64,000 nt of DNA from Euphorbia lathyris. Its lineage: Eukaryota; Streptophyta; Magnoliopsida; Malpighiales; Euphorbiaceae. Shown here piece after piece: positions 33,327-46,054 of this stretch (positions within the stretch are counted from its first letter, which is position 1; each line of letters begins with the position of its first letter). The notes below the pieces were generated by a model. That model saw only the letters and a list, made by a program, of their open reading frames with translations, did not search any database and was not told the origin of the DNA. The stretch is from the NCBI RefSeq assembly GCF_963576675.1, contig NC_088918.1:38659501-38723500 (forward strand), written 5' to 3'. Both the position numbers and the translations under genes were made by a program.

Positions 33327-34435
33327 TGTCACACCCGACCCTAAATGACCTCAATCGGCATCGAGCGTGAAATGGAAAGATAATAATCAATACTTAGGAG
33401 TCTCCAATTTATCCACATATCATTATATTACAATTGTAATACCAAAGTTCTAACCATAATTCTAACAATAAGCAGCCAATTTCCAAACCTCGCCTAATTG
33501 GGCGGTAACCTTCTCTCTATCATGTACTTTCTCACCTAAAAACATTAAAACATTTAAAAATGTGAGACAAAAATCTCAGTAAGAAACTATCCGCTATAAA
33601 AACCAACTTTACTTCGTAAGAAATCATCAAATTCATTTTGTTCAATATAGATTTATATTGAAACCAAAAACATATACGTATATATGTAAATCAATCAAAT
33701 CAAGCCTTAAATCAACATAATCAATTAAAATAGGAAATTCATATAGAAGCATAATCATTAGCTTCATTTGAACCATAATTTCACAATAAAAAGCAAAATC
33801 GTGAAAAACCCCAAGTTTACAAAATACCCGTATAAACCCTGAAATATCAATTTCTGTAAATCCTTTGATTATATATATATTTATATACATCAAACTCAAA
33901 ATATAGTTGATAGTTACTTACCTTGGCTGTTAATTGAAAACCATAAACCCGTTCAATTCGCCTCTAAACTCTGTCTAAGCCATTTCTCTCTAAACACTGC
34001 CGAAACTCAAAACCTCTTCGGCTAGGACTTAGATCTATATATAAGGATGCTATGGTTCCAATTTCAAATGACTCGGACGGTCGAATCTCCGTAAATCAAA
34101 GAAACGATGGAGAAACGGTTCAAGAACGATAAAAAAAAAATCGAAGAAGCAGAGGAAGGAAGATAAGAAAAGAAAAAAAAAAAAGAAAAAGAAAGATGTT
34201 GATGATGATCACCAATCCTCTGGTAATATATATCCAAATTTGGAAAAAATACAGTTTGATCCTCCATCTTTATATAATCTTTTAACAATTATTCTAAACT
34301 TTTAATTTATACCTAAAACCACCAAATGAACTCCAAACTTTTACTAGAACACCAAATAAAAATCACAAACCTAATAATTATAATATATAATACTATCAAG
34401 GTATAAATTCTAGAAATTTAGACCCGGACGTGACA
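33327..34435. mobile_element. Solo LTR (1109 bp) inserted in gypsy pol, 5-bp target duplication
   Basis: The insert starts TGTCACACCCGACC and ends GGACGTGACA, with AACGT directly outside both ends (33322-33326 and 34436-34440). TG...CA ends, short inverted tips TGTCAC/GTGACA and a 5-bp duplication fit a solo LTR. Leaving out the insert and one AACGT, the host reading frame would run on without a break, which confirms the insertion point. It contains no coding frame. A TATATATAAGG lies at about 34034. Confidence 0.88.
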
Positions 34436-34436
34436 A

Positions 34437-35053
34437 ACGTGGATGTGTTTGCTTGGGTTCCTACAGATATGCCTGGCATAAGTTTGGATATAGCTTCCCA
34501 CCACTTGAATGTTGATCCGAACATCAAACCAATCAAGCAGAAGAAAAGGAGAATAGCTCTAGAAAGGCAAAAGGCTTTAGAAGAGGAAGTTGACAAGTTG
34601 CTTGAGGCAAATTTTATTCGAGAAGTTTACTACCCGGATTGGCTTGCAAATATTGTGATGGTGAAGAAACCCAATGGAAAGTGGAGAATATGCATAGATT
34701 TCACCGATTTAAACAAGGCTTGTCCAAAAGATTCATATCCTTTACCTCAAATTGACAAGATGGTGGATGAAACCTCTGGATACGAGTTATTGAGCTTTGT
34801 TGACGCATACATGGGATACCACCAAATAAAGATGAACCCTTCTGATGAAGAAAAAACTGCATTTATCACCGAGAAAGGCACATACTGCTACAGAGTTATG
34901 CCTTTTGGACTTAAAAATGCAGGAGCAACATACCAAAGGATGGTAAACAAAGTTTTCAAGCCTTTATTGGGTAACACCATGGAAGCGTATGTAGACGATA
35001 TGATCATTAGAGAAAGAGTTTCTCGAAGAAACAGAAAAGGGAAGCACGATTGA
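34437..35053 (+). pseudogene. Ty3/gypsy reverse transcriptase, truncated
   Basis: The RT starts at DVFAWVPTDMPGI and contains the conserved blocks PNGKWRICIDFTDLN, ACPKDSYPLPQID, FVDAYMGYHQI, MPFGLKNAGATYQR and the catalytic YVDD. It ends soon after YVDDMI in unrelated residues. RNase H and integrase are missing. ACPKDSYPLP is typical of the Tat lineage. Confidence 0.88.
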
Positions 35054-35174
35054 ACTTGATGAAGTTCAAGAATTGCTAATATGTCTAATTTAAATGCATT
35101 AGAAACATAATGGCGAGATTTCTATATGCATAGAGCAAATTAATTAGACATGCATGATATATATGATATACAAC

Positions 35175-35211
<37 letters not shown>

Positions 35212-36624
35212 AATAATTGTCTAGATAAATACAATATGTGATCTTAGGGGGCGTTTGGTTTAAACTTTGGAATTGGAAACAGAATCGGAAACGGAATGTG
35301 ATGGAATCACAATCGGAATGAGTATTTATTTATTATGTTTGGTTTAATATGGAAACGGAATTTAATTCCCTTTATAGTTGTTTGGTTCCTTAGTGATCGG
35401 AATCAGGATGAATATAATATTTATTAAAAATAATTTAATAAATAATAATAATTAAAATTACTAATATTAGAACATGAAAAAAAATAGATGTTACAATACT
35501 ATGTAAAAAAACTAATAAATTAAGATAAAGTGAATGGTTTCATATTCATACTTGTTATTATTATTATTGTAAATAAAAGAAATTGCATTACAATCTCAAA
35601 AACGGAAATATTTTTATACAGTATGTATGTATCAATGTATACATTATAACATAATATTTTTATATATTATAACATAATATAACTATAAATTAGTGGTAAG
35701 GGAATGTGGGTTCATGGTGAAAAAATCATGGGTTCTATAAATTGATTGATGTGAGAAATAAGCATATAAAGGTTTTTAATGCTAACACACATATATATAT
35801 ATATATAAATAATTATATGTACTCAAATATGCGTGTACCCAAATAAGCCAAAAACAAAAGATCCTATATAATTCAAGTAATTATCTCATTCTTTTAATAT
35901 TGAATATATATTCAGTGGGATAGGCATAATTAGTAAAGTTTTAGTGTAGCTCTGCAAATTGATGATGGAGATAACAAGATATACTAGTATTAAGAGTTTC
36001 TACAAATTACTTATTAAATATATGAAAGATAGCATTGGGAAAAGAGCAATAAAGTTTGAGAGCTTACCTCCTATCTCTAATCTAGATTTTGTCCTTGAAG
36101 TAAGCGTAGGTTTGATGGACAAAAGAAAAAGAATAACAATGGAAGACTTTATATAAGGAATAGACTCCTAGATCTATTAGGTTTAGGTATACTATTTTGT
36201 TACAAAAAAATATACAAAAGCTTATCTAAAATAATATTTAATAATAAAAATATAAAAGGGAAGAATCCAATATTGCGGCAATAACTAATTTGATGGGTTT
36301 TCTAGTGGAAATTTTCAAGGGATTAATTGTATCTTCTTTTTCTTGTTATTAATATTATTTCAGGAAAGTTTTAATTATTTTTTATTCATATATTTATTTA
36401 TTTTATTATATTTTATTTATTATTATTAAAAAGGCTGAGGTAATTAATTACCTTAAAATTATTTGCAAAACTATCTTCTTTTATACATGCCTAAAGAACG
36501 GTTGATAGTGAGACAATATTTATTTTCTTTTATGTCTAGAATCCTCATTCAATATTTTCATATTTAATTTTAATTTTTCTACTCATACCTTTAAATAACT
36601 CTAAAGGAATGAGTGGGGAGCAAT
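35054..36624. other. Degenerate interior of the gypsy element, with simple repeats and a MITE-like piece
   Basis: No coding domain remains where RNase H and integrase should be. A TA run lies at 35179-35209. From about 35248, GGGGGCGTTTGGTTTAAAC followed by repeated GGAATTGGAAAC/CGGAATGAG-type words looks like one end of a small hAT- or PIF-like element; its other end was not found. A 65-codon frame at 35959-36156 matches no family I know. Confidence 0.5.
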
Positions 36625-37030
36625 TGATATGATCATAACACACGTAATCAACCAGGCATCTCATGTTAACGGTTATATACCTCCACATAATCCTAAAAGT
36701 TATTAAATAGTTTACTAACTACATCCATGATTAAAAACTGTATCCTTCTGATAACTCCCAGGTAACCTCCATTCATGTAACTTCGTCATTTAATTCCTAT
36801 AAATAGCCTTTCAATTAAGGAGATGGGGGTTGGATTTCGAGAGATACAAGAGTACCATTATTACGGTATCTAACTTAGGCATCAGAGTGTTTGTGGAAAG
36901 ATCGCTTCCCACACTGTAACAGGTACAATCATCAAAGAACATCAATCGTCATCAAAGAACATCAATCGTCATCATTCTGATTGGAAGGACTGCCTTCCTT
37001 CCGAAGTTCATCGATTAATCTCCCCTCCTA
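36625..37030 (+). mobile_element. 3' LTR of the gypsy element, last 30 bases missing
   Basis: It matches the 5' LTR from its first base TGATATG to CTCCCCTCCTA, then departs. The final 30 bases present in the 5' LTR, up to CTACAACA, are absent, so the right edge has been deleted or replaced and no target duplication can be compared. Confidence 0.85.
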
Positions 37031-37894
37031 AAGAAAAAAGATTCAACCAAACATCCCATTAGGAAATAAACTAAAGAAAAATAAAGAAAACACAAAATAG
37101 TATCTATCTACGCTATAATATAAATATGTAGTGAGATTTTCCACGTCTCATAATAAAACTGCTTTTGCAAACGTGTCTACATTATAGAGTCTTCCCTTAT
37201 GGAATTCCAAGGAAAAAAAATAAAGAAAGAAAAAAAGAAAGAGATAAAAAGAAGAAGGAAAAAAGTCAAATTTTTTCCTAAAAACACCCCCTGCCACGTC
37301 ACTCTTTTTATTAGTGTCAAGACATTTGCCTTGATTTTGCTAACGGCGCAAGCCACATGATTTGTTTTGGAGTAAAAAAACCACATGTACCAATTTTTAA
37401 AAACGTGAAACCACATAATTTTTTTTTAAAACTAACCCTAAATTAAATTATGTATGTGATTGATGATGATATGAGAATTGATTATAATACAAATTAGATG
37501 ATATGAAAGGTTAGAAAGTATGAGATTCAAACCTTACCTAGGATAACATATTCAATGGTTGCCAAATTAAGATGTGATTACAATTATTTTGATCACATGA
37601 TTTATAAATACTAGATTGTTACAACAAGATATCAAGTATTTATTACGACATGATACCTAGAGATTTGTGGTTGGGTACTTGATATTTGTTATGACAATAT
37701 ACATCCATGATATTGATATATTTATAGAAAATTCGTGTTTATTTTGGAAAGTTCTTTTGTAAGAATAATTTATTTTCCTTAGTGTTTTTGCCTAAGCTTG
37801 TGTCTGGGTAGTAAGCCAGTGGAAATGCTGTGAAACCTAGAAAGTGCTTTGGATTGTAAGGAAAATAATTTATTATTGCAAACAATTTTTTTAA
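37031..37894. other. Unassigned DNA before the pararetrovirus
   Basis: No gene is seen. The junction between plant DNA and viral DNA probably lies near 37790, because the viral-type leader before the first ORF may include 37795-37894, but no partner copy covers this end to prove it. Confidence 0.4.
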
Positions 37895-38940
37895 ATGGAT
37901 GCCTTTTTCTGTAGAACTATCTCTACAAATTCTATATCAACCGCTTCTTCTGATTCCAAGAAAATAATAAACAGTGAAGAAATAGTAATAGAAGATTTTC
38001 AAAATCAATAGATAATTAGCAAATTCCAAAAAAAGAAAAGGATGAAATTTATGAAACTTCTAAATTTCATTTTTTCAAAACAAATTTTACAATTAAGACT
38101 GAAGAAAGAGACCTTCAATTAACAAAACCTTTTGAAACAATAAATCTACTTTCTCAACAGTCTTTGAAAAAACATCGGGATAAAAATTTTAAATATACCC
38201 ATATAGGTTTAATCCAAGTCGGAATTAAGCCTTTGACCAAAGAAGGACTAGATACCTCCATTCTTGCCATCCTAAGAGATGCCAGATTCACGAACTTTGG
38301 CGATTCCCTATTAAGTTCCGTAGAGTCTAGTCTCTGTACAAGTCCAATTTCTTTTGAATGTTATCCCAATTTTACTATCTCCTTAAATGATAAAAATATT
38401 TTGAAGTCTTTGGTTTTACAAATCAAAACTCACAATTATAGAATGCTTGAAGGGTCAATTCCAGTTGCTTTAATCTATAGAATTCACTATAAGGCCATGA
38501 TGTCCGCCTTTGCCACTAAGGTAAAATTCCATAGCAAGAAGGGTGAAACCATCCTTCTACAAACAGACTTAACCAAGTCAAACACTGTGATACCTAGATC
38601 TATACTTTGGAAGGAAGTTACGCTTCCTGAAGAATAGATATTGGAAGGGGTAAATGAACCTCGACCAGTTAGACCATTAGTGACTCCCAAACCAAACTCC
38701 GAGTTGAAACATATAACTCAGTACCAAGATGGGAAAGTTAAACTTTCATTCCATCGACATTCTACCAGTAGTAGATATTCAGATAATTCCTCGATCTCAG
38801 ATACCATAGACCTAGGAAAAGTTACTAATTTGCCATCTATTATAAACTTGCCATACTCAAATATGGCAAGACATTCAACTTCTGAGATTCCTGATTCTAT
38901 TTTAAGAGGTGTAAATTTCACCTCAGTGATACCCAGGGTA
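37895..38940 (+). pseudogene. Pararetrovirus movement protein region, copy 1
   Basis: An ATG at 37895 may be the old start of ORF1, but a stop near 38009 and a frame change near 38040 break the first part. From 38164 the 30K-superfamily movement protein core is clear: HIGLIQVGIKPLT, LRDARFTNFGDSL, CYPNFTISLND and LLQTDLTKSN. Movement proteins of this family carry virus through plasmodesmata. TAG at 38635-38637 interrupts the frame, which continues beyond it. In copy 3 only a small part of this core survives. Confidence 0.8.
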
Positions 38941-41454
38941 GTTTATGACAATCCTAATAGAGCAGAGAGTTCTGGAACTCAAGCTCGTATTGAGGAGACC
39001 CATAATACCCAAAACCAACATAATCAATCTCACATTCCTGAAATGGACTTGCCTACAAGCCCAACGTTTTCAACCGTCACAGAAAATGTTTTTAATGAAT
39101 TGAATGTTATTTCAAGAGAATTTCATATCAACAAACAACTTCTTCATGATGACTTTTATTCAGAAAACAACATTGAAAAAAGATCATGGTTTTTTAAAAA
39201 ATTTATGCATTCCAAAAAAGCAATTCAAAATGAATTTTATGAATTTGTAAATCAAAATCAAGTTCATATTTTGTTTTTTGATTGGTTTGAATTTATGCTT
39301 TAAAAAATTCCATTGATTATCCTTTTAGAAATTATGTTAGCCCAATTACCCTTAGAAATAAGGCACCTGAGTGGGAAATGTTAGATAACAGGAAAGTTCA
39401 ATCGACTCATCCACCACTTAGGGGTATAAGGCTAGATCACAATAACCAAAAGGTAGAAGCGATTCCCTATAAGACACCCAGTAATGATGACAAAACCAAT
39501 GTTAAAAATATAATTCTCCAAAATAACTATATGAATACCAGTTTGAATACAATAGGAACACAACTAGATAGGATAGAAAAACACCTTGATAAACAACCTA
39601 TAGTTTTTGATTCCTCCAAACCCGTTGCCAAACCTAAGATCCAAAATCCCATTTTTAAACCATATCAAATGACAAATCAAAGTTCAAAAAATATCCAAGA
39701 CAGCAAATCTGAATACATCAAAGCCATTCGTGATCAATTAAGTAGGATGACTCCTACGGGTACCAACTCCAACCAAGATTCCGCTCAAATTATCCCTGAT
39801 ACTCCTACCCATTTGGCCAGTAAAGTTAATGTCATAACTCAAGACTCTGAAACTGAAAGTCTCATTGAACAATTCCAAGAAGTCACTCCTGGAATTAATA
39901 AACTTCATTGGTCTAGGATTCCACAAGACCGTTTGCAAATCATCCCTGCTCTTGATATCAATACAGCCAAACCTTTATCCCAATCTCGTTTCAATGCCAC
40001 CTCTGTCTATTATTGGAACATAGATGGACTCTCTGAGTATGAAATTCTTGGTCTTCTACAATAGATAACCATGGCTGCCAATGCTTATAAGACTCAACCT
40101 GGTACCCAGGATAGGACAGTTGCTGAACTCCTCATAGCAGGATTTTCAGGGCAATTAAAAGGTTGGTGGGATTACTATCTCACACAACAACAGCAAGAAG
40201 AAATTTTAGATGCCATTAAGATAGATGAAAATGATGAACCAATCTTTGATGATGATGGTGACCCAATTCAAGATGCCGTAGCCATTCTAATTCTTACAAT
40301 TTCTCTTCATTTCATAGAAGATCCCTCCCATTTAAAAGACAAAAATGCCAAACTTTTATCAAATTTGAAGTGTAAAAAACTTAGCGATTTCCAATGGTAT
40401 AAAAATACGTTTTTAACTAGAGTAATGCTTAGAGAAGACTCAAACCAACCTTTTTGGAAAGAAAAGTTTTTGGCTGGCTTACCGACCCAATTAGGTGAGA
40501 AAGTTAGAAACAAAATTTAAGGAAACACATGGACACCAAATTCCTTATAACAAATTCACTTACGGTGAGCTGATTAGTCTAACCCAACAGGAAGGATTAA
40601 AAATTTGCCAAGAAATGAAATTACAAAAACATCTAAAATGGGAACTTAAGAAAACTAGGTCCGAATTAGGAACTTTTTGTAATCAGTTTGACATCAACAT
40701 AAATAAACCCTCAACATCAACTTGCCCAGGAAATTGTAGCAAAAGTTCTAGGAGAAATGCTTATAGGAAACCCAAGAAATTCATGAAAAAATACCAAAAG
40801 TCCCAAGATGATTATTATAGAAAATCCCACTATAGGAAACCGAGAAAATACAAACAAAAGAAAACTGAAATTAAGAACAAAGAAAATAAATTTAGAGATA
40901 TTACATGTTATAGATGCCATAAAAAGGGACATACATCGAAATTCTGTAAATTCAATAAAAAACTACATGAACTACAACTAGATGATGAAATAACCAACAA
41001 AATCTCCAATCTACTTCTTGATTCCTCTTCCGATACCTCTAGTTCTGATTCTGAAAACCTTTCTTCAATATCCTCTGAAAACAACCAAGACCTTCAATTA
41101 GATGAAATCGTTGCAACTAGCTCTACGAGCTCTTTTGAAATTAATGTTTTAACTAGGGAACAAAGTACAACTTTAGATATCATTAACAACATAGGAGACC
41201 CAGAACTCAAAAGAGAATTTTTAAACAAACTTTTAAGATCCTTAGATAACCAAAAAGAGAAAAAAGAAGATAAAAAGGTAGAGAAAACTTCCATTTTACC
41301 CAATACCAGTAAAGGAGCCTATGATCTCACCAAAAATCTAAATAAAAGGAAAAAACCCATCTTAAATGAAAAGACAAGCATTCAAGAACTACAAAAAGAA
41401 ATTAAGGAAATAAAATATGAGCTTAGAGAACTTAAAAGAAAAGCAAAGAAATGA
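38941..41454 (+). pseudogene. Pararetrovirus coat protein region with zinc knuckle, copy 1
   Basis: After a frame change near 39301, the frame from 39378 leads to the coat-protein domain (LLIAGFSGQLKGWWDYYL, then FLAGLPTQLGEKV). It is broken by TAG at 40062-40064 and by a frameshift near 40515, the latter also present in copy 3. The next frame continues with FTYGELISLTQQEGL, a basic stretch rich in Lys and Arg, and a CCHC knuckle at 40906-40946 (C-x2-C-x4-H-x4-C). An acidic serine-rich tail follows. A role in binding packaged nucleic acid is inferred from the knuckle and the family. Confidence 0.8.
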
Positions 41455-43576
41455 TTCTAAATTAATTTCGAAACTTCTTCAAGATACCTCTAATTTTTCT
41501 GATTTTCCTGAAGAAACTGAGATTGGCCAAACCTCTTCCCATGAAATTCAAAATGTTCAAAATTTTGAAAAGATTCCAACTGATTTTCACTTTGTTTTAC
41601 GGGAAATTACTACCCGAAAATATGTTATCAAAATAACTCTTGTTTTTTCAAAAGATTTCCAAATCGATACCATCGCACTTTTTGACACCGGTGCTGATTT
41701 GAATTGTATAAAATCAGGAATTGTTCCAAAAGAGTTTTTAGAGAAAACAAATGAAAGGCTTTCTACTGCAAATAATTCCAAATTGATTGTTGATTCAAAA
41801 ACGGAAGCCTCGATTTTAAATAATGATATTCTCCTAAAAACTTGGTTTGCTTCTGTCAGTGCTATTCAACACAGTGTCATTTTGTGAACTCCTTTCATGA
41901 ATCTGATTACTCCTTATAAGGTGAAAGCAGATTCAATTTCCTCAAAAACAGAAAATGGAAAATTAAATTTTGAATTTATCGAAAAACCTCAAACGAGGAA
42001 TCTCGATTTAATCAAAGCTTGTTCGATTCATGAAAATTCCTTAAATGTTTTAATCAAAGGGAAAACTTATCATCTTCAATCTCTCCAAAAAGATGTTGTT
42101 TTCAAACGGTTTGAAGAACAGATAAATAATCCTTCAATCCAACAAAAAATTTCTGAATTTCAAAACTTGATTGAAAAAGAAATTTGTTCTGATCTTCCAA
42201 CTGCTTTTTGGGACAAAAAACAACATATTGTTGACTTGCCTTATGAAATTGATTTTGATGAGAAACAAATTCCAGCCAAGGCTAGGCCAATTCAAATGAA
42301 CCAAGAACTTGAGCAATACTGTAGAAAAGAAATTCAGGAATTAGAACAAAAGGGTCTAATTTCAAAATCAAGGTCCCCTTGGAGTTGTGCTGCATTTTAT
42401 GTCAATAAAAATTCTGAAATCGAGAGAGGAACGCATAGATTAGTAATAAATTACAAACCTTTGAATAAGGCGTGAAGATGGATTAGGTACCCTATTCCAA
42501 ATAAAAAAGATCTTTTGCAAAAACTTCATTCTGCTTATGTTTTTTCGAAATGTGATATGAAATCAGGATTTTGGCAAATTCAAATTTCAAAATCTCATAG
42601 GTACAAAACTGCTTTTACTGTTCCTTTTGGTCAGTATGAGTGGAATGTAATGCCTTTTGGTTTGAAAAATGCCCCTTCTGAATTCCAAAGAATTATGAAT
42701 GACATTTTCAATGATTATTCAAAATTCTATATTGTGTATATCGACGATGTTTTGGTCTTTTCAAATTCTATTCAAGAACATTTCAAACACCTTAAAACCT
42801 TTTTCTATGTTGTTAAGAAAAATGGTTTGGTTGTGTCGAAATCGAAAATTTCCTTGTTCCAAACTCGCATCAGGTTCTTAGGACACTACATATCCAAAGG
42901 AACTATCACACCAATTGAACGATCCCTTCAATTTGCACAAAAATTTCCCGATAGGATTCTTGATAAAAATCAATTACAGAGGTTTTTAGGAAGCCTTAAT
43001 TACGTTCTTGATTTTTGTCCCAATATCAACAGAATGGCTAAGCCATTACATGATAGACTCAAGAAGAATCTTGTCCCATGGACTGAAGAGCATACTGCTC
43101 TTGTTAGAAAAATCAAACAACAAGTCTTAGAGATTCCTTATCTTCATCTTGCTTATCCTTCCCTACCTAAGGTTGTAGAAACAGATGCCTCTGACCTAGG
43201 TTATGGTGGAATTCTTAAACAAGTTTCCGAGGGTAAAGAACGCATAGTTCAATACACCTTTGGACATTAGAATGAATGCCAAAGAAATTACTCAACAATT
43301 AAAAAAGAAATTTTGAGTATTGCTTTATGTATAAACAAATTCCAAAGTGATTTACTAAATCAGAGATTTCTTTTAAGAATTGATTGCAAAAGTGCAAAAG
43401 AAGTTTTACAAAAGGATGTTAAAAACCTTGCATCAAAACAAATTTTTGCACGTTGGCAAGCAATTTTAAGCATTTATGATTTTGATATTGAGTTTATAAA
43501 AGGAGATACAAATTCCATTCCTAACTTCCTAACCCGTGAATTCCTTCAAAATTCCGGCCATGCCGAAGAAAAATAA
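41417..43576 (+). pseudogene. Pararetrovirus protease, reverse transcriptase and RNase H, copy 1
   Basis: This frame opens with ATG at 41417 and overlaps the end of the coat-protein frame by 38 bases; the same overlap exists in copy 3. The protease has ALFDTGADLNC (DTG at 41684-41692). The RT has MPFGLKNAPSEFQR and the catalytic YIDD at 42737-42748, and RNase H starts near VVETDASDLGYGGIL. In-frame stops lie at 41885-41887 and 42473-42475, both shared with copy 3, and at 43268-43270, which is private to copy 1. The end of the frame overlaps the start of the second ORF by 17 bases. Confidence 0.88.
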
Positions 43577-45052
43577 AGGAAAAGAAATCACTGGGAGAGA
43601 TTCCAACAAAAATTCTGATGAAGATTCAAAAATAAAAACATGGAGAAATGCTGCTGTAAAGAAAGAATCAACTCTTGAAGATACCACCCAATCAGGTTTG
43701 GACCCTAAAATCCAAAAATGGTTGGCAGAAACATTTGCAAAATCCCCAGAGCTTCAACAAGCTCTAGTCAAGTATCAGACTCCAAAAGAAGAGATTCCAA
43801 TTGTTCAAAAACTCGAGAAAGGAGAATCTTCTTCAACAAAAGCCCTTTCTCATGAAATTTCTAAAAATGTTTTAAATTCCCAAATCTCAACTTCCCAAAA
43901 ATATTTTCATGATACCCAAAAAACAATCCCAATTCCAATTTTCAAAATTCCCAAGTGGCTTTCACACATGTTGTCCCTTCTCCAATTCCTTCAACTTTTC
44001 CAACTGATTTCATTTTCAAGAATTCATTTCAAAATGTTCTTTCTGTAGAAAAAGGCTTTTATCATGAAGATCCTCAAGTTTCAATTGAAAAAGCTTTTGG
44101 GAAAAATTGGTTTTTCAAATCATGGGACTTAAACAAGACTTCACGATATTATGAAATGATTCTTACTGTCACAAATTCTGCTTGTTTCAAACACTTTTAC
44201 TGGAAATCTGAACACTCAGACCCAACATATTCCACAATAAAAATTCAGATGGTTATTTCTCCAATAGACTGGAAACACCCACTGTCTGAACCTGTGTATT
44301 TTCCTATGGAATACAAGGAAGAAGAATTTTATGAGACTCCTTTCAATTACATGGAATACCAACAGGCCTGGTGGAATGCCCTCTTGATTAATAATGTTGG
44401 GAGAAAACATTTTTGGCTTATCTTTTTTGATACCACTTGTGATCCAGAAAAATTTCCTCTTTGGTTCCAACAGTGGTGGGAGCAATGGGGGTGTGTTGAG
44501 CAAATCCTCCAAGACAGAATTCTTACTTGTTACAAAAAAATTAAGGCGGGTTACAAACCCACTGAGGAGGAAAAAAGGTTCTCTCCCCTGGCTTTATTTT
44601 GTATGAAATTTTACTTTGCTTGGGTAGGTGCTTCGAAGGTACAATATGCAGAAAATTATAGAAATTCACTGATTTAAAGGAGATTTCTAGTAAGATGGTG
44701 GGACAAATTCAAGATTCCTCCTAGTCTCACTGTTGAGAAAATGGATATATGGTTGAAAAATCCTACTAGAAATTCCGACGAAATACAGTTCACCGAGAAT
44801 CGATTCCTTCCACTTTCCAGACAAATACCTGAAAAAACCATTTCTTTGGGACAAGCACAATTTTTGGCTGAGAAATCTCAATTAGCCTTAAAATTAGCTA
44901 CAGCAAAAACCCCTGAAGAGATGACTGCTTTGTTCAAAAAATACCTTCCCCAATCCCAGTCAGACTCGGACCAGGATGAACCATCAATTAACTTAAGTGA
45001 TAATGATTCTGACTATGATCACTTTAGCATGTTTGGTAATTCTGGTTTTTGA
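43560..45052 (+). pseudogene. Pararetrovirus second ORF, function unknown, copy 1
   Basis: It starts with ATG at 43560, overlapping the end of the polymerase frame. The N-terminal third is Lys/Glu/Ser-rich and probably disordered. The middle is rich in Trp and Tyr (WWNALLINN, WFQQWWEQWGC), then comes FLVRWWDKF, and the C-terminus is acidic (QSDSDQDE, DNDSDYDHF). A 1-base frameshift lies near 43930, and a stop at 44675-44677 precedes the last third. Both are shared with copy 3 and absent from copy 2. The protein resembles neither movement, coat nor polymerase proteins; florendoviruses carry such an uncharacterised second ORF. Confidence 0.75.
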
Positions 45053-46045
45053 AAATTAAAAAAACAAACAAATAAATAAATAAATAAATAAATAAATAAA
45101 GATCCCGCTAAGTTTCCTAGAATGGTACTTAGGCAAAATTTAAGAGACAATTATTTCCTAAAAATCCAAATTTTGAAGATTGCAGATTCTGAAGATTCCA
45201 AGATTGCAGATTTTTGAAGATTCCAGATTTTGAAGATTCCAAAGATTGAAGATTTTTGAAGATTCTAGTAAGCAACATTTGAAGACTCCAGTCCAAAAAA
45301 GACTGTGTTCTAATGAAATTATTTGAAGATTCCAATCTTTGTTCAACACGTGACCACCGATAATTTTGTAGACAGACATTGCAGCTGGCATGTGGATCTA
45401 CTGTACCAGTACTATTCACAAAGACAAAATTGCCCTTGGTTACTATTCATGATTCCAAAAATACCCCTGGTTACTATTTATGATTCCAAAAATACCCTTT
45501 GGTTTGCCTATATAAGGAGGTACCCTCCAACACTACACCCCATCCATACATACATCTATTCTACTCTCCATACACCTTCTCTCTCCTTCCAACACTTTCA
45601 ACCAACTCTCTCTTCTCTCCATCATCTCTTACACTTCCATTACTACCTTCTCATCCATCCATATATACTACTTTCCTCCTTCATCCATATATACACCACC
45701 TTCCTCTTCCATCCATACACACCACCTTCCTCTTTCATCCATACACATCACCTTTTCCACCCCAAACCTTAAATTTCTCTCCTGTAATCAATTTTAAGAA
45801 TAATTTGTAATTACTTTTACGAAGGAAGTTGTATCTCCAGTTTTTTATTCCAATTTGTAAGTTTTTGATGGTTGGCTATGCCACCTACTTTTAATAAATT
45901 TCATATTTCAAGTTTATTTATTTAGATCCTTTCAAATTTTGTGGGATCCCTTACAAAAGTATGCAAGCTTATGGTCTATGATCATAAGTAGACAGAAACT
46001 GACGGACGTTCAAGTTTGAAAGTTACTATTTTGTTTATTTCATTT
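45053..46045 (+). promoter_or_regulatory. Pararetrovirus intergenic region and promoter, copy 1
   Basis: After the second ORF come an AAAT-type repeat (45058-45099), then about eight imperfect GAAGATT(CC) repeats at 45173-45345. A TATATAA lies at 45509-45515 and a pyrimidine-rich leader with CATCCATACACA-type repeats follows. An AATAAA lies at 45893-45898, about 380 bases after the TATA box. Promoter followed by a nearby poly(A) signal is the layout that gives caulimovirids a terminally redundant genomic RNA. No clear tRNA-Met primer site was found. Confidence 0.75.
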
Positions 46046-46054
46046 TCCTACCTC

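Larger units (their letters stand above)
37895..46045 (+). mobile_element. Endogenous pararetrovirus copy 1 (Caulimoviridae, florendovirus- or petuvirus-like)
   Basis: The order is movement protein, coat protein with zinc knuckle, aspartic protease, reverse transcriptase, RNase H, then a second ORF and a promoter-bearing intergenic region. There is no integrase and there are no LTRs, as in plant pararetroviruses, whose genomic copies arise by illegitimate recombination. A fused MP-to-RNase H order plus a second ORF of unknown function fits florendoviruses best; petuviruses are the alternative. All ORFs carry stops or frameshifts. The copy ends at TTTATTTCA, beside a TA-rich repeat. Confidence 0.85.

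Noticed and set aside
35959..36156. 65-codon frame in the gypsy interior
   Set aside because: No known domain, AT-rich context, and no splice or promoter support.
45323..45810. Open frames in the viral leader, also at 48340-48701 and 49062-49549
   Set aside because: They arise from pyrimidine-rich CATCCATACACA repeats after the viral TATA box. Their conservation follows from copying of the whole region. Short leader ORFs are common in caulimovirids, but nothing shows that these are used.
45053..46045. tRNA-Met primer site of a pararetrovirus
   Set aside because: I searched by eye for TGGTATCAGAGC-like sequence in the intergenic regions and before the movement protein and found no convincing match.
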